A stretch of 64,000 nt of DNA. It comes from Bog-473 sp963755375 (GTDB lineage: Bacteria > Actinomycetota > Acidimicrobiia > Acidimicrobiales > RAAP-2). Below, piece by piece: positions 52,127-60,597 of the stretch. The translations under genes and the position numbers were made by a program. Every line of letters begins with the position of its first letter. Within the stretch, counting starts at the first letter, position 1. The stretch spans positions 1,116,001-1,180,000 of the forward strand of contig CAVWKG010000016.1 of NCBI GenBank assembly GCA_963755375.1, in the 5' to 3' direction. The notes beneath the pieces are model-generated. The model saw only the letters and a list, made by a program, of their open reading frames with translations, was not told where the DNA came from and ran no database searches.

Positions 52127-53632
52127 TTGCCCGCCGACCCCCGCGCCACCTGCATCATCGGCGTCGCCCGTCACACCTGGCACCCCTTCGACGTCGGCAT
52201 CGCCAGCGAGCCCGCGCCCGAGCCGCTGGACATGTGGGAGCGGGTGGTCCGCGACGCGGCCGACGACGCCGACACGGGTGACGGCCCGGCCATCCTGCGC
52301 GCGCTCGAGAGCATCGACGTCGTCTACTCGCAGTCCTGGCAGTACGACGATGCGGTGGGCCGACTGGCCGAGCGGCTGGGCGGGGCGCCCCAACGCCGGC
52401 GCTATTCGGGCATCGGCGGGTCGGTGCCACTGGTGCTGGCCGCCGAGGCGGCGCGAGAGATCCGGGCGGGCCAACTCGACCTGGCGCTGATCACCGGCGC
52501 CGAGGCCTTGGCCACCGTCCGCCGGCTGAAGAAGGCCGGCGAGAAACCGCAGTGGTCGTTCATGCCGGCCGAGAGGCGGCCGTTCCCGATCGACATGGAC
52601 TTCGACCCCTCCGAGATCAGCCACTCGGTCTTCGAGGCCTACCTGACCTTCGCGCTGTTCGACAACGCCCGGCGGTCGCATCTGGGTCTCGGTCTCGACG
52701 AACACCGCGCCGAACTCGGCCGCGTCATGGCGCCCATGACCAAGGTGGCCGCACAGAGCCCGCACGCGTGGTTCCCCGTGGCGCGCAGCGCGGACGAGAT
52801 CGTGAGGGCGACCCCGGACAACCGCATGGTCGCCTACCCGTACACGAAGCTGATGACCGCCATAATGGACGTCGACATGGCGGCGGCGCTGGTGCTGGCC
52901 AGCGCGGCAAAAGCGGACGCGCTCGGCGTGCCCGAGGAGCGACGGGTCTACCTGCGCGGGTGGGGTTACGCCGAGGACCCGGCGCACGTGGCCGGCCATC
53001 CCGAGCTGTGGCGCTCCCCCGCCATGGCCGGCGCAGCCGGTGCGGCGCTGGCCGGGGCCGGCATCGGCGTCGACGACGTGGCGCACCTCGACCTCTACTC
53101 CTGCTTCGCCAGCTCGGTGTGCTTCGCGCTCGATGCGCTGAGGATCAACGCGGACGACGGCCGCGCCGTGACCCAGACGGGCGGCCTGCCGTACCACGGT
53201 GGCCCCGGCTCGAACTACATGACCCACGCCCTGGCCGCCATGACCGAGACCTTGCGAGCCGGCCCCGGCTCCTACGGCGTGACGAGCGGCGTCGGCATGC
53301 ACATGCAGAAGCACGCCTACGGGGTGTGGTCGACGGATCCGGGCGCCGGTCCGGTCGCCGACCCCGCGCCCTACGTCCCCGCGACCGACCCGGTCGGCAT
53401 CGTGGAGGCGCCCGAGGGCAGCGCCACCGTGGCGACGTACTCGGTCCTGCACGGTCGCGACGGTGGCCCCGAGCGCGCGCTGCTGATCTGCGACCTGCCC
53501 GAGGGCGGGCGGTGTTACGCCTTCCTCGACGGTGGTGCCGCCGCGCTCGCGGCGGCCGAGTCCGACGAGCTGATCGGGCGGAAGGTGACGCTGACGCCGC
53601 AGGCTCAGGTCAACTTGGCACGGCTGTCCTGA
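52127..53632 (+). CDS. Thiolase-fold protein with C-terminal OB-type domain, no Cys nucleophile
   Basis: 501 residues. The thiolase fold covers about 1-410 (GIGVDDVAHLDLYSCFAS, TGGLPYHGGPGSNYMTHAL); the rest (VATYSVLHGRDGGPERALL...) looks like an appended OB-type domain. Where thiolases have the Cys (about 99) it reads SGIGGSVPLVLAAE, so Cys appears replaced by Ser or Gly. It could act as an aldolase or synthase with the DUF35-like function built in. TTG start. Confidence 0.8.
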   Translation: MPADPRATCIIGVARHTWHPFDVGIASEPAPEPLDMWERVVRDAADDADTGDGPAILRALESIDVVYSQSWQYDDAVGRLAERLGGAPQRRRYSGIGGSVPLVLAAEAAREIRAGQLDLALITGAEALATVRRLKKAGEKPQWSFMPAERRPFPIDMDFDPSEISHSVFEAYLTFALFDNARRSHLGLGLDEHRAELGRVMAPMTKVAAQSPHAWFPVARSADEIVRATPDNRMVAYPYTKLMTAIMDVDMAAALVLASAAKADALGVPEERRVYLRGWGYAEDPAHVAGHPELWRSPAMAGAAGAALAGAGIGVDDVAHLDLYSCFASSVCFALDALRINADDGRAVTQTGGLPYHGGPGSNYMTHALAAMTETLRAGPGSYGVTSGVGMHMQKHAYGVWSTDPGAGPVADPAPYVPATDPVGIVEAPEGSATVATYSVLHGRDGGPERALLICDLPEGGRCYAFLDGGAAALAAAESDELIGRKVTLTPQAQVNLARLS

Positions 53633-53651
53633 ACGGGCGTACGCGACCGCG

Positions 53652-54353
53652 GTGGCGGAGTCCGAGATCCTCGTCGCCGGGCTCGACGGCTGCCGGTCCG
53701 GCTGGGTCATGACCTCGGTGCCGCTCCGGACGACCGGGCCGCCGCGACTCGAACTCGTCGACGACCTGCGCGACGTCGTCGCCCGGCTCGAGGCGGGCAG
53801 CCTGGCGGCGGCCGCCATCGACATCCCGATCGGGTTGGCGCCGGGCACCCCGCGGCGCTGCGACGTCGAGGCGCGGCGCCTGCTCGGTCCCCGGCGCAGC
53901 TCGGTCTTCCCGGCCCCGGCGCGGAGCGTGCTCGGCGCCGCCAGCTACGAGGAGGCATGCGCACGATCGGCGCTCGCCTGCGGCAAGAAGATTTCCAGAC
54001 AGCTCTTCAACATCCTGCCCAAGATCCAACAGGTCGACGCGCTCGTCACGCCGCAACGCCAGGCCCGACTCTTCGAGATGTGCCCCGAGCTCAGCTTCGC
54101 CGTGCTCGCCGGCGCGCCGATGCACGCGAACAAGAGGACTGCGGCGGGCCGGGCCGAACGCGCCACTGCGCTCGAAGCCGTCTTCGGGGACGTCACTGCG
54201 CTCGTTGGGCGACCTGGTCCTGGCGCGGCGCCCGACGACGTGTTCGACGCGCTGATCGGAGCATGGACGGCTCGCCGTTACGCGACGCAGGCCCACGTTC
54301 AGCTCGGGGGTGAGCTGGACGCGACGGGCCTGCGCATGGAGGTCATCGCCTGA
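53652..54353 (+). CDS. DUF429 domain-containing protein
   Basis: A 233-residue RNase H-fold-like protein: VAGLDGCRSGWVM, AAIDIPIGLA and DDVFDALIGAWTARR are the typical acidic motifs. These suggest a predicted nuclease or ATPase-like metal site, function unknown. GTG start, 19 bases after the preceding stop; probably the last gene of that operon. Confidence 0.82.
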   Translation: MAESEILVAGLDGCRSGWVMTSVPLRTTGPPRLELVDDLRDVVARLEAGSLAAAAIDIPIGLAPGTPRRCDVEARRLLGPRRSSVFPAPARSVLGAASYEEACARSALACGKKISRQLFNILPKIQQVDALVTPQRQARLFEMCPELSFAVLAGAPMHANKRTAAGRAERATALEAVFGDVTALVGRPGPGAAPDDVFDALIGAWTARRYATQAHVQLGGELDATGLRMEVIA

Positions 54354-54458
54354 TCACCCACAGCTCTTGCCGGTGGTCGGGCTGGTGCCTCGCTCCACCG
54401 AGGTCGCCTTGACCCGAAACCGAGGCGACGGCTCGGGGGCCCACCCCCGGGACCGGAC

Positions 54459-54890
54459 CTATCCGGCGCGACGAAAGTCGAGGAACTGCGACACCCGCAT
54501 GACACGCATGATGCCGCGGGCGACCACCGGGACGTGCTGGCGGTGTGGGTCCGTCACCACCTCGGGGTCGGTGAGCTCGTATTCCTTACCCCGGGTGATC
54601 AGGCGCACGGCGCCATGGGCGAGCGCGTTCTGCACCCACTCCGCGTCCGCGCCGTAGGTCAGGGCGAAGCGGAACCCGTCCTTGGTCCGGAACACGTTGA
54701 CGGGAGTCCGATAGACAGTCCGGGTCCGCCGGCCCACGTGGATCACCACACCCAACCCCGGCAGCGTTCCGGCCAGGTGGACGGCAATCTTGTTCGTCAC
54801 CGCCCGGTTGAACCGGGCCGTGCGCCGACCGAGACGCGGTGGGCGCGGCGTGACCGGAGACGCCGATCTCGGCTGCGCGGAATGGCTCAT
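54459..54890 (-). CDS. Nitroreductase family deazaflavin-dependent oxidoreductase
   Basis: 143 residues of the Ddn/FDOR type: LGVVIHVGRRTRTVYRTPVN, DGFRFALTYGADAEWVQNAL and a C-terminal basic stretch. These bind F420 and reduce quinones or nitro compounds. The ATG overlaps the stop of the SDR at 54887 (ATGA), which sets the start; the two may share a substrate. Confidence 0.85.
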   Translation of the reverse strand: MSHSAQPRSASPVTPRPPRLGRRTARFNRAVTNKIAVHLAGTLPGLGVVIHVGRRTRTVYRTPVNVFRTKDGFRFALTYGADAEWVQNALAHGAVRLITRGKEYELTDPEVVTDPHRQHVPVVARGIMRVMRVSQFLDFRRAG

Positions 54891-55654
54891 ACGAGGGTCA
54901 GCCCCCCGTCGACGGCCAGGACCTGCCCGGTGATGTAGCTCGCCTCGTCCGAGAGCAGGAACACCGCCGCGGCTGCCACCTCCCACGCCGTGCCCTGACG
55001 CCCCAACGGGACCGGCGAGCGGGTGCGCGACGGCCGCCCCGCGGAGGCGGCCCGGCCGAGCGGTGTGTCGATCAGACCGGGGGCGAGCACGTTGGCCCGG
55101 ATGCCTCGGCGGGCGCCCTCCACGGCGACGTGGCGGCTGAGGCCGATGAGCCCGGCCTTGGACGCGTCGTACGCAGGGATGCGGCTCCCCGGGCGTAGCC
55201 CCGCCACGGAGCCCACGAAGACGATCGACGCGCTGTCCGACAAGGTCACCAAGGCGCGGCGCACCAGCATGAAGTGGGCGCGGAGATTGAGGGCGAACGT
55301 CTTGTCCCAGTCGTCGATGGAGGTGCCCGCGACACCCATGCCGTAGCCGGTACCGACGTTGAGCACGAGCCCGTCGGGTGCCAGCCCCGGCTCGTCGGAC
55401 ACGGCCACGCGGGAACCCTCCTCGGTCGTGACGTCGGCCACCACGATCGCCGCCTTCCCGCCTTCCTCGGTGATCAGGCGCCAGGTCTCCTCGACCGCCG
55501 CCTCGTCACGATCGACGCAGACCACCGACGCGCCCTCCCGGGCGGCCCGGACCGCGATGGCGCGACCGTTGCCGACGGGCGCGTCCGGGTCACGCGACGG
55601 CTGGGTGCCGGCACCGATCACCGTGATGCTCCGTCCCTGCAGCAGCGACGTCAT
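54887..55654 (-). CDS. SDR family oxidoreductase
   Basis: 255 residues. The cofactor site reads ITVIGAGTQPSRDPDAPVGNGRAIA, a TGxxx.xGxG variant with an insertion; NVGTG, VGSVAGL and YDASKAG (Tyr, Lys) follow, and the end ITGQVLAVDGGLTLV is standard. The Ser is in VGSVAG. Coupled to the deazaflavin enzyme downstream. Confidence 0.88.
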   Translation of the reverse strand: MTSLLQGRSITVIGAGTQPSRDPDAPVGNGRAIAVRAAREGASVVCVDRDEAAVEETWRLITEEGGKAAIVVADVTTEEGSRVAVSDEPGLAPDGLVLNVGTGYGMGVAGTSIDDWDKTFALNLRAHFMLVRRALVTLSDSASIVFVGSVAGLRPGSRIPAYDASKAGLIGLSRHVAVEGARRGIRANVLAPGLIDTPLGRAASAGRPSRTRSPVPLGRQGTAWEVAAAAVFLLSDEASYITGQVLAVDGGLTLV

Positions 55655-55681
55655 GCGATCACCGGTGCCCTCGACGTTCCC

Positions 55682-56272
55682 CTAGGCGGCCGGACCGCCC
55701 GGCACGCGTCGCGCCAGCGCCTCGGCCCGGGGCTCGAGCTGCACCCGCAATGATCCGAGCACGGTCGTCAACATCATGTAGTGGCCGATCAGCATGAGCA
55801 GCTCGATGAGCTCGCTCTCGCTGAGAAGGCTCGCCAGCACCTCCCAGGTGCCATCGGACACGCTGCCATCGTCGGCCGTCTCGTCGACCGCCCGTAGTGC
55901 GGCACGGTCCAGCGGGGCCCAGTCGATCGCGTCCAGCCCCTCCGCACCGTTCCCGAGGGCAGCGAGCTCGACGGGTGCAACGCCCTGCACCTCAGCCAGC
56001 TGGAGATGCTGGGCCCACTCGTAGCGGCCACCGAAACGGGCGGCGGTGCGCAGGATCACCAGCTCGCGCAGGCGACCCGGAAGGGTCCCGTCGAGCAACG
56101 CGCCGCCGAAGCCGAGCCAGCGCCGGAACAGCACAGGTTCGGCCCGGCCCAACGTCGTGAAGATGTGCATGGGCTCGTCGGTGCCGCCCGGCGAGTTCTC
56201 CAGGACCCGGGTCAAGACGTCGTCCCACTCGCCTGCTGCGAGCGGCGGCAGACGGGGCCCGGTCGTGGTCAT
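55682..56272 (-). CDS. Carboxymuconolactone decarboxylase family protein
   Basis: 196 residues: RLRELVILRTAARFGGRYEWAQHLQLAEVQGV is the CMD-type helix, with His but no CxxC. The N-terminal TTLGRAEPVLFRRWLGFGG is usual. It follows the ATG at 56272 with a short gap before the SDR. The catalytic role is not known; similar proteins are often near SDR and acyl-CoA genes. Confidence 0.8.
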   Translation of the reverse strand: MTTTGPRLPPLAAGEWDDVLTRVLENSPGGTDEPMHIFTTLGRAEPVLFRRWLGFGGALLDGTLPGRLRELVILRTAARFGGRYEWAQHLQLAEVQGVAPVELAALGNGAEGLDAIDWAPLDRAALRAVDETADDGSVSDGTWEVLASLLSESELIELLMLIGHYMMLTTVLGSLRVQLEPRAEALARRVPGGPAA

Positions 56273-56323
56273 GGCCGCATCGTAGGCACGCGCGACCGGC
56301 CGGGTCTCTCCGGCCTCCCATCG

Positions 56324-56989
56324 TCAGCGCAGCGGCCGGAATCCCATCGGCGGCGGGCCGGATCCGGGCAGGCGCCGGACCGGGGCATCGGGTCGGCACA
56401 CCTCGTCGAGGATCCCGTACTCGAGGGCCTCCTCGGCACCCAGGAACCGCCCCCGCTCCAGGTCTGTCTCGACGGCCGCGGGCGGCTGGCCGGTGACGGC
56501 CCCCACCCGGGCGCAGAAGCGGTGCCGCTCGCCGGCGCGCAGCTCGGCCCACTGGGCCACGTTGCGCACATGGGCCTGCAGCTGGGTGACCGGCTCGGAC
56601 AGCGAGAAGCGGGTGCTGGTCATGGCAGCACGATGCGCGCAGACCGCCACCACGCCGACGGCACCCGAGCCCACCTGCCCGAGGCAGAGGGCCCGTACCG
56701 GCACACCCATCAGCTCGATCACGTCCATCAACGTCAGCGCCGGGGCGAGGGCGGCCTCACCGCAGTCGACCCGTAGGGTCACGGGATCGTCACCGTCGGC
56801 ATCGAGCGTCATCAACTCCGCCGAGACGCGGGTGACAGACAGGTCGTCAAGCGGGCCGTGCAGGAGCACGACGCGCTGCGCCAGCAGGCGGCGGGCCACG
56901 ACGTCGGACAGTGGCTCGCCCCCCGGGCCCGCCCCGGGCCCTCCGGGGCCGAGCGGCAACCAGGGCCACGGCTCCTCGCGGTCAGGCAT
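56324..56989 (-). CDS. ClpP-like pseudoprotease
   Basis: A 221-residue ClpP-fold protein. It aligns with the ClpP at 57314: CLGQVGSGAVG keeps a Ser (Ser108) at the nucleophile place, but the His position reads TRFSLSEP (Ser131 instead of His), and the Asp place reads DLERGR (Gly180 instead of Asp). The SPGG oxyanion loop is also lost (VDCGEAAL). So it should be inactive as a peptidase, perhaps a regulatory partner. It overlaps the XRE gene by eight bases, so they are cotranscribed. Confidence 0.8.
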   Translation of the reverse strand: MPDREEPWPWLPLGPGGPGAGPGGEPLSDVVARRLLAQRVVLLHGPLDDLSVTRVSAELMTLDADGDDPVTLRVDCGEAALAPALTLMDVIELMGVPVRALCLGQVGSGAVGVVAVCAHRAAMTSTRFSLSEPVTQLQAHVRNVAQWAELRAGERHRFCARVGAVTGQPPAAVETDLERGRFLGAEEALEYGILDEVCRPDAPVRRLPGSGPPPMGFRPLR

Positions 56990-57239
56990 GCTCGATCCTC
57001 CATTCCAGCCGGGCCCCGAGCGCCGTCGTGTAGCGCTCCACCGTCGAGAGCCGGACGTCGAGCTCGCCCGCCTCGAAGCGGGCGACCGCCGACTGCGAGG
57101 TCCCCATGCGAGCGGCCACCTCCGCCTGGGACAACCCGAGCTCCCGGCGCAGCGTCACCAGTTGCCCCGACACCGAATGTCGGCGCTCGGCCATCTCGCG
57201 GAAACCCGGGAAGACGGTGGGATGTCTGCGCTCGCTCAC
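56982..57239 (-). CDS. XRE family helix-turn-helix regulator
   Basis: 85 residues with an HTH_3 domain: LRRELGLSQAEVAARMGTSQSAVARFEAG. GTG start; GATAAT nine bases upstream is a possible -10. It probably controls its own operon and the divergent clpP by binding the AT-rich operator at 57250-57269. Confidence 0.87.
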   Translation of the reverse strand: MSERRHPTVFPGFREMAERRHSVSGQLVTLRRELGLSQAEVAARMGTSQSAVARFEAGELDVRLSTVERYTTALGARLEWRIEHA

Positions 57240-57249
57240 GATAGCCTCA

Positions 57250-57269
57250 TTATCTCATATTTGATATAA
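57250..57269. promoter_or_regulatory. AT-rich imperfect palindrome (XRE operator)
   Basis: TTATCTCATATTTGATATAA is 16/20 self-complementary with half-site TTATNTCA, and is an AT island in a GC-rich region. It covers the promoter region shared by the XRE gene and clpP (TATAAC at 57265-57270 may be the clpP -10). Confidence 0.65.
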
Positions 57270-57313
57270 CGTGGGAAGAACCCCAGCAACGCAAGGAGAC
57301 GGAGGAGACCGCC

Positions 57314-58006
57314 ATGAGCCCGACCACGACCGACCACCCGGATCGCCTGCGCCAGGTGTTCGTCCCGACCGTGATCGAGGAGGGCCGGCGGGGAGACCGC
57401 GCCTTCGACATCTACAGCCAGCTGCTGCGCGAGCGGATCGTCTTCCTGGGTCAGGAGGTGGACGATCAGGTGGCCAACCTGATCATCTCCCAGATGCTGT
57501 TCCTGGAGGCTCAAAACAACGAACGGGACATCTTCCTCTACATCAACTCCCCCGGCGGGGTCGCCTACGCCGGCATGGCGATCTACGACGTCATGCAGCA
57601 CGTAGAACCGGACGTATCGACCATCTGCGTCGGCATGGGCATGTCCGCCGCCGCCATGATCCTCTCGGGGGGCGCCAGCGGGAAGCGCTTCGCCCTCCCC
57701 AACGCGCGGATCATGATCCACCAGGGTTCGGCCGGTACCCGCGGGGCACCCTCCGACATGGAGATCCAACTTCGCGAGGTCCTGTCGCTGACCCGCCGCA
57801 TGTCCGAGATCATCGCCCACCACTCCGGGCGCCCCCTGGAGCAGGTCGCCCGGGACATCGACCGCGACCACTACATGACGGCGGCCGAGGCGCGGGACTA
57901 CGGGATCATCGACGACATCATCCTCCCCCGCCGCGGCCTCTGCGCCCCGGACGCGTCGGGAGTCACTTCGTCCCACCAATCCGAACTCCAGGTAGCCAGC
58001 GCGTGA
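57314..58006 (+). CDS. clpP: ATP-dependent Clp protease proteolytic subunit, active
   Basis: A 230-residue ClpP with an intact triad: Ser111 (GMGMSAAAM), His136 (RIMIHQ) and Asp185 (DIDRDHY), the same numbers as in E. coli ClpP. The SPGG oxyanion loop is kept. The nucleophile region GMGMSAAA is closer to actinobacterial ClpP2. It degrades proteins with Clp ATPases. ATG with GGAGGAG upstream. Likely an accessory copy, since housekeeping clpP genes usually sit next to clpX and tig, absent here. Confidence 0.9.
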   Translation: MSPTTTDHPDRLRQVFVPTVIEEGRRGDRAFDIYSQLLRERIVFLGQEVDDQVANLIISQMLFLEAQNNERDIFLYINSPGGVAYAGMAIYDVMQHVEPDVSTICVGMGMSAAAMILSGGASGKRFALPNARIMIHQGSAGTRGAPSDMEIQLREVLSLTRRMSEIIAHHSGRPLEQVARDIDRDHYMTAAEARDYGIIDDIILPRRGLCAPDASGVTSSHQSELQVASA

Positions 58007-58303
58007 TCGGAGCCTGAAGAGCCGCGGGGAATCGCGCTGCCACCTTCGTTTCCAAATCGTCGGTTTGGGAAGTTTCCGGCCCGGCCCGCTCGCGATGACC
58101 GAGCCCGCACCCCTCTTGGCGGCCTGCTCGAGGGATACCGGGGCCAGCCCGTTCCACCGGCACCGGCACCGACGTCGCCCGCAGCCTCCTGACGCCGCCG
58201 CCCTTCGCCGACCACTCGCACTACGGGTCGCGTAGTCGCATAAGGTGGGTGACACGGGTGTCAGAGAACGACACGAAATGGCAGGGCAGAAGGGGAGGAC
58301 CGA
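58007..58303. other. Intergenic stretch upstream of the 58304 amidohydrolase
   Basis: About 300 bases. It holds a short inverted repeat (CCAAA near 58051 and TTTGG near 58063) and operator 8 near its end. Frames crossing it on the reverse strand are antisense-like; no gene seen. Confidence 0.5.
58250..58263. promoter_or_regulatory. TGACACNNGTGTCA operator 8
   Basis: TGACACGGGTGTCA, a perfect match, 40 bases before the ATG of the amidohydrolase at 58304. Confidence 0.75.
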
Positions 58304-59593
58304 ATGCGCACCGAGGATCTGATCCTGGTCAGCGTCGATGACCACGTCATTGAGCCCAGGGGAATGTTCGACGGGCTCCTGCCCGCGAAGTACCAGGACA
58401 AGGCACCCAAGATGATCCGTCGGGACGACGGGACCGACTTCTGGTACTACGACGGCAGCGAGATCCCCAACGTCGGCCTCAACGCCGTGGTCGGGCGCCC
58501 GCCCGAGGAGTACGGGGTCGAGCCGATGTCGCTCGACGACATGCGGGTGGGTTGCTACGACATTCACGAGCGGGTGCGCGACATGTCGGTCAACGGCGTG
58601 CTCGGCTCCATGTGTTTCCCGTCTTTCCCTCAGTTCTGCGGCCAGCTCTTCGCGCGGCGCGAGGACAAGGACGAGGCGCTCGCCATGGTGCGGGCCTACA
58701 ACGACTGGCACATCGACAAGTGGTGCGGCGCCGAGCCCGGCCGGTTCATTCCGCTGTCCATCCCGGTCATCTGGGACCCCGAGCTCGGGGCCGAGGAGGT
58801 CCGCCGTGTGGCCAAGAAGGGTTGCCACGCCGTCACTTTCTCCGAGAACCCCGAGAAGCTCGGCTGGCCCTCCCTGCACAACGCGCATTGGGACCCGTTC
58901 TGGACGGCCTGCGCCGACGAGGGGACGGTCGTCTGCATGCACCTGGGCTCGTCCTCGCAGATCCTAATGACGTCGGTCGAGGCACCCATCGACGTCATGA
59001 TCAGCCTGCAGCCGATCAACATGGTGCAGGCGGCCGCCGACCTGATCTGGTCACCCATCCTGCGCAAGTACAAGGACCTTCACTTCGCGCTCTCCGAGGG
59101 CGGTATTGGCTGGATCCCCTACGCTCTGGAGCGGATCGACTACGTCTACGAGCACCACCACAAGTGGACCGGCCAGGACTTCGGCGACCAGCTCCCGAGC
59201 CAAGTCTTCAAGGACCGCGTCATTACCTGCTTCATTGACGACGCGTTCGGGGTGGAGAACCGGGACCACATGAACATCGACAACATCACCTGGGAATGCG
59301 ACTACCCACACTCGGACTCGACCTGGCCCACGGCCCCCGAGGCCCTCATGAAGTACCTCGATGGCGTGTCAGACGAGGACATCGACAAGATGACGCACCT
59401 CAACGCCATGAAGCACTTCCAGTACGACCCGTTCAGCGTGCGACCGCGCGAGAAGTGCACGGTGCAGGCGTTACGGGCCGAGGCGGCCGACGTCGATACG
59501 TCGCTCGTCTCGCGAGCACGGGGACAGACGGCGAGGGATGAGAACGGCATCGTCAGCGTGACCAGCTTCACGACCCGCCTCAGTCGCGACTGA
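58304..59593 (+). CDS. Amidohydrolase family protein (ACMSD-like TIM barrel)
   Basis: A 429-residue paralogue of 13282, with the same VDDHVIEP segment, NVGLNAVVGRPPEEYGVEP, AHWDPFWTAC, EGGIGWIPYALER and ECDYPHSDSTWP. It keeps about the same length plus a C-terminal tail. It is probably a metal-dependent decarboxylase or hydrolase of unknown substrate. GGGGAGGA precedes the ATG; operator 8 lies further upstream. It begins an operon with the enoyl-CoA hydratase at 59688. Confidence 0.87.
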   Translation: MRTEDLILVSVDDHVIEPRGMFDGLLPAKYQDKAPKMIRRDDGTDFWYYDGSEIPNVGLNAVVGRPPEEYGVEPMSLDDMRVGCYDIHERVRDMSVNGVLGSMCFPSFPQFCGQLFARREDKDEALAMVRAYNDWHIDKWCGAEPGRFIPLSIPVIWDPELGAEEVRRVAKKGCHAVTFSENPEKLGWPSLHNAHWDPFWTACADEGTVVCMHLGSSSQILMTSVEAPIDVMISLQPINMVQAAADLIWSPILRKYKDLHFALSEGGIGWIPYALERIDYVYEHHHKWTGQDFGDQLPSQVFKDRVITCFIDDAFGVENRDHMNIDNITWECDYPHSDSTWPTAPEALMKYLDGVSDEDIDKMTHLNAMKHFQYDPFSVRPREKCTVQALRAEAADVDTSLVSRARGQTARDENGIVSVTSFTTRLSRD

Positions 59594-59687
59594 CCGCCTC
59601 GCCGGGACCCGACGCCAGACCTCATTGATCCCGCCGGCCGGCTCGTCCTCGACCGACGAACGCCTGCCGCAGAAAGCACCGGAGACC

Positions 59688-60497
59688 ATGCCGATCGACT
59701 ACGCCGTCGGTGACGACCATGTCGTCACCATCACCATCAACCGCCCCGAAGCGCGCAACTCCCTCGATATGGAGCACTTCTTCCAGCTCCGTTCGGCCTG
59801 GGACCGCTTCGGTGAGGACGACGATGCCTATGTGGCGATCGTGACCGGGGTGGGGAAGGACTTCTGCGTCGGCGCCGACCTCAAGACCTACATCCCCCAG
59901 ATCACCGAGTTGCAGAAGAAGATGAAGTCGGGCGAGGTGAGCGAGCTCGGCGGCTACCGGCTCGACGACGGAGTCAAGGCGGTGCTGCGCGGCACCAAGC
60001 TCTACAAGCCGATCATCGCCGCCATCAACGGCACGTGTGTCGCCGGTGGGATGGAGATGCTGGGTGGCACCGATCTCCGGGTGGCCAGCGACACGGCGAC
60101 TTTCGGGGTCATGGAACCCAAGCGCGGCCTCTTTGCCGGAGGTGGCACGACCGTCCGGCTGCCCCGGCAGATCCCCTACCCCGCCGCCATGGAGCTGCTG
60201 CTGTGCGCGGACCAGGTTCCCGCGCAGCGCGCCTACGAAATGGGTCTGCTCAACGAGGTCTGCCGGCCCGCCGACCTGATGGAACGGGCCCACGACTTCG
60301 CGCACCGCATAACCGCCAACGGGCCCTTTGCGATCCGCAAGACGAAGGAGTCCGTCCTCCGCGGCCTGGCGACGGACATGCCGGAGGCCTACCGGATTGA
60401 GTCGGAGATCTCCGGGGAGGTTTTCAGCAGCGAGGATGCCAGAGAGGGGCCGCGCGCCTTCGCCGAGAAGCGCGCGCCTAAATGGCAGAACCGGTGA
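59688..60497 (+). CDS. Enoyl-CoA hydratase/isomerase family protein
   Basis: 269 residues of the crotonase fold: VVTITINRPEARNSLDM, AIVTGVGKDFCVGADLKTY, INGTCVAGGMEMLGGTDLRV and FGVMEPKRGLFAGGG, with the Glu of EPKRG at the usual place. The ATG at 59688 is chosen, with GGAG upstream; earlier in-frame codons look non-coding. Hydrates or isomerises an enoyl-CoA. Confidence 0.9.
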   Translation: MPIDYAVGDDHVVTITINRPEARNSLDMEHFFQLRSAWDRFGEDDDAYVAIVTGVGKDFCVGADLKTYIPQITELQKKMKSGEVSELGGYRLDDGVKAVLRGTKLYKPIIAAINGTCVAGGMEMLGGTDLRVASDTATFGVMEPKRGLFAGGGTTVRLPRQIPYPAAMELLLCADQVPAQRAYEMGLLNEVCRPADLMERAHDFAHRITANGPFAIRKTKESVLRGLATDMPEAYRIESEISGEVFSSEDAREGPRAFAEKRAPKWQNR

Positions 60498-60597
60498 CAT
60501 GGTCGTTCCCCTGACCGCGTGTCGACCATGTGCCCTACCCGTGACTCGATCTGCCTGACGCGAGGAGAGCCGGACGGTGTGGCAATGGCCGCCTGCC

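Noticed and set aside
57236..58942. 568-residue open frame on the minus strand over clpP and the next gene
   Set aside because: It is antisense to two well-supported genes (57314, 58304).
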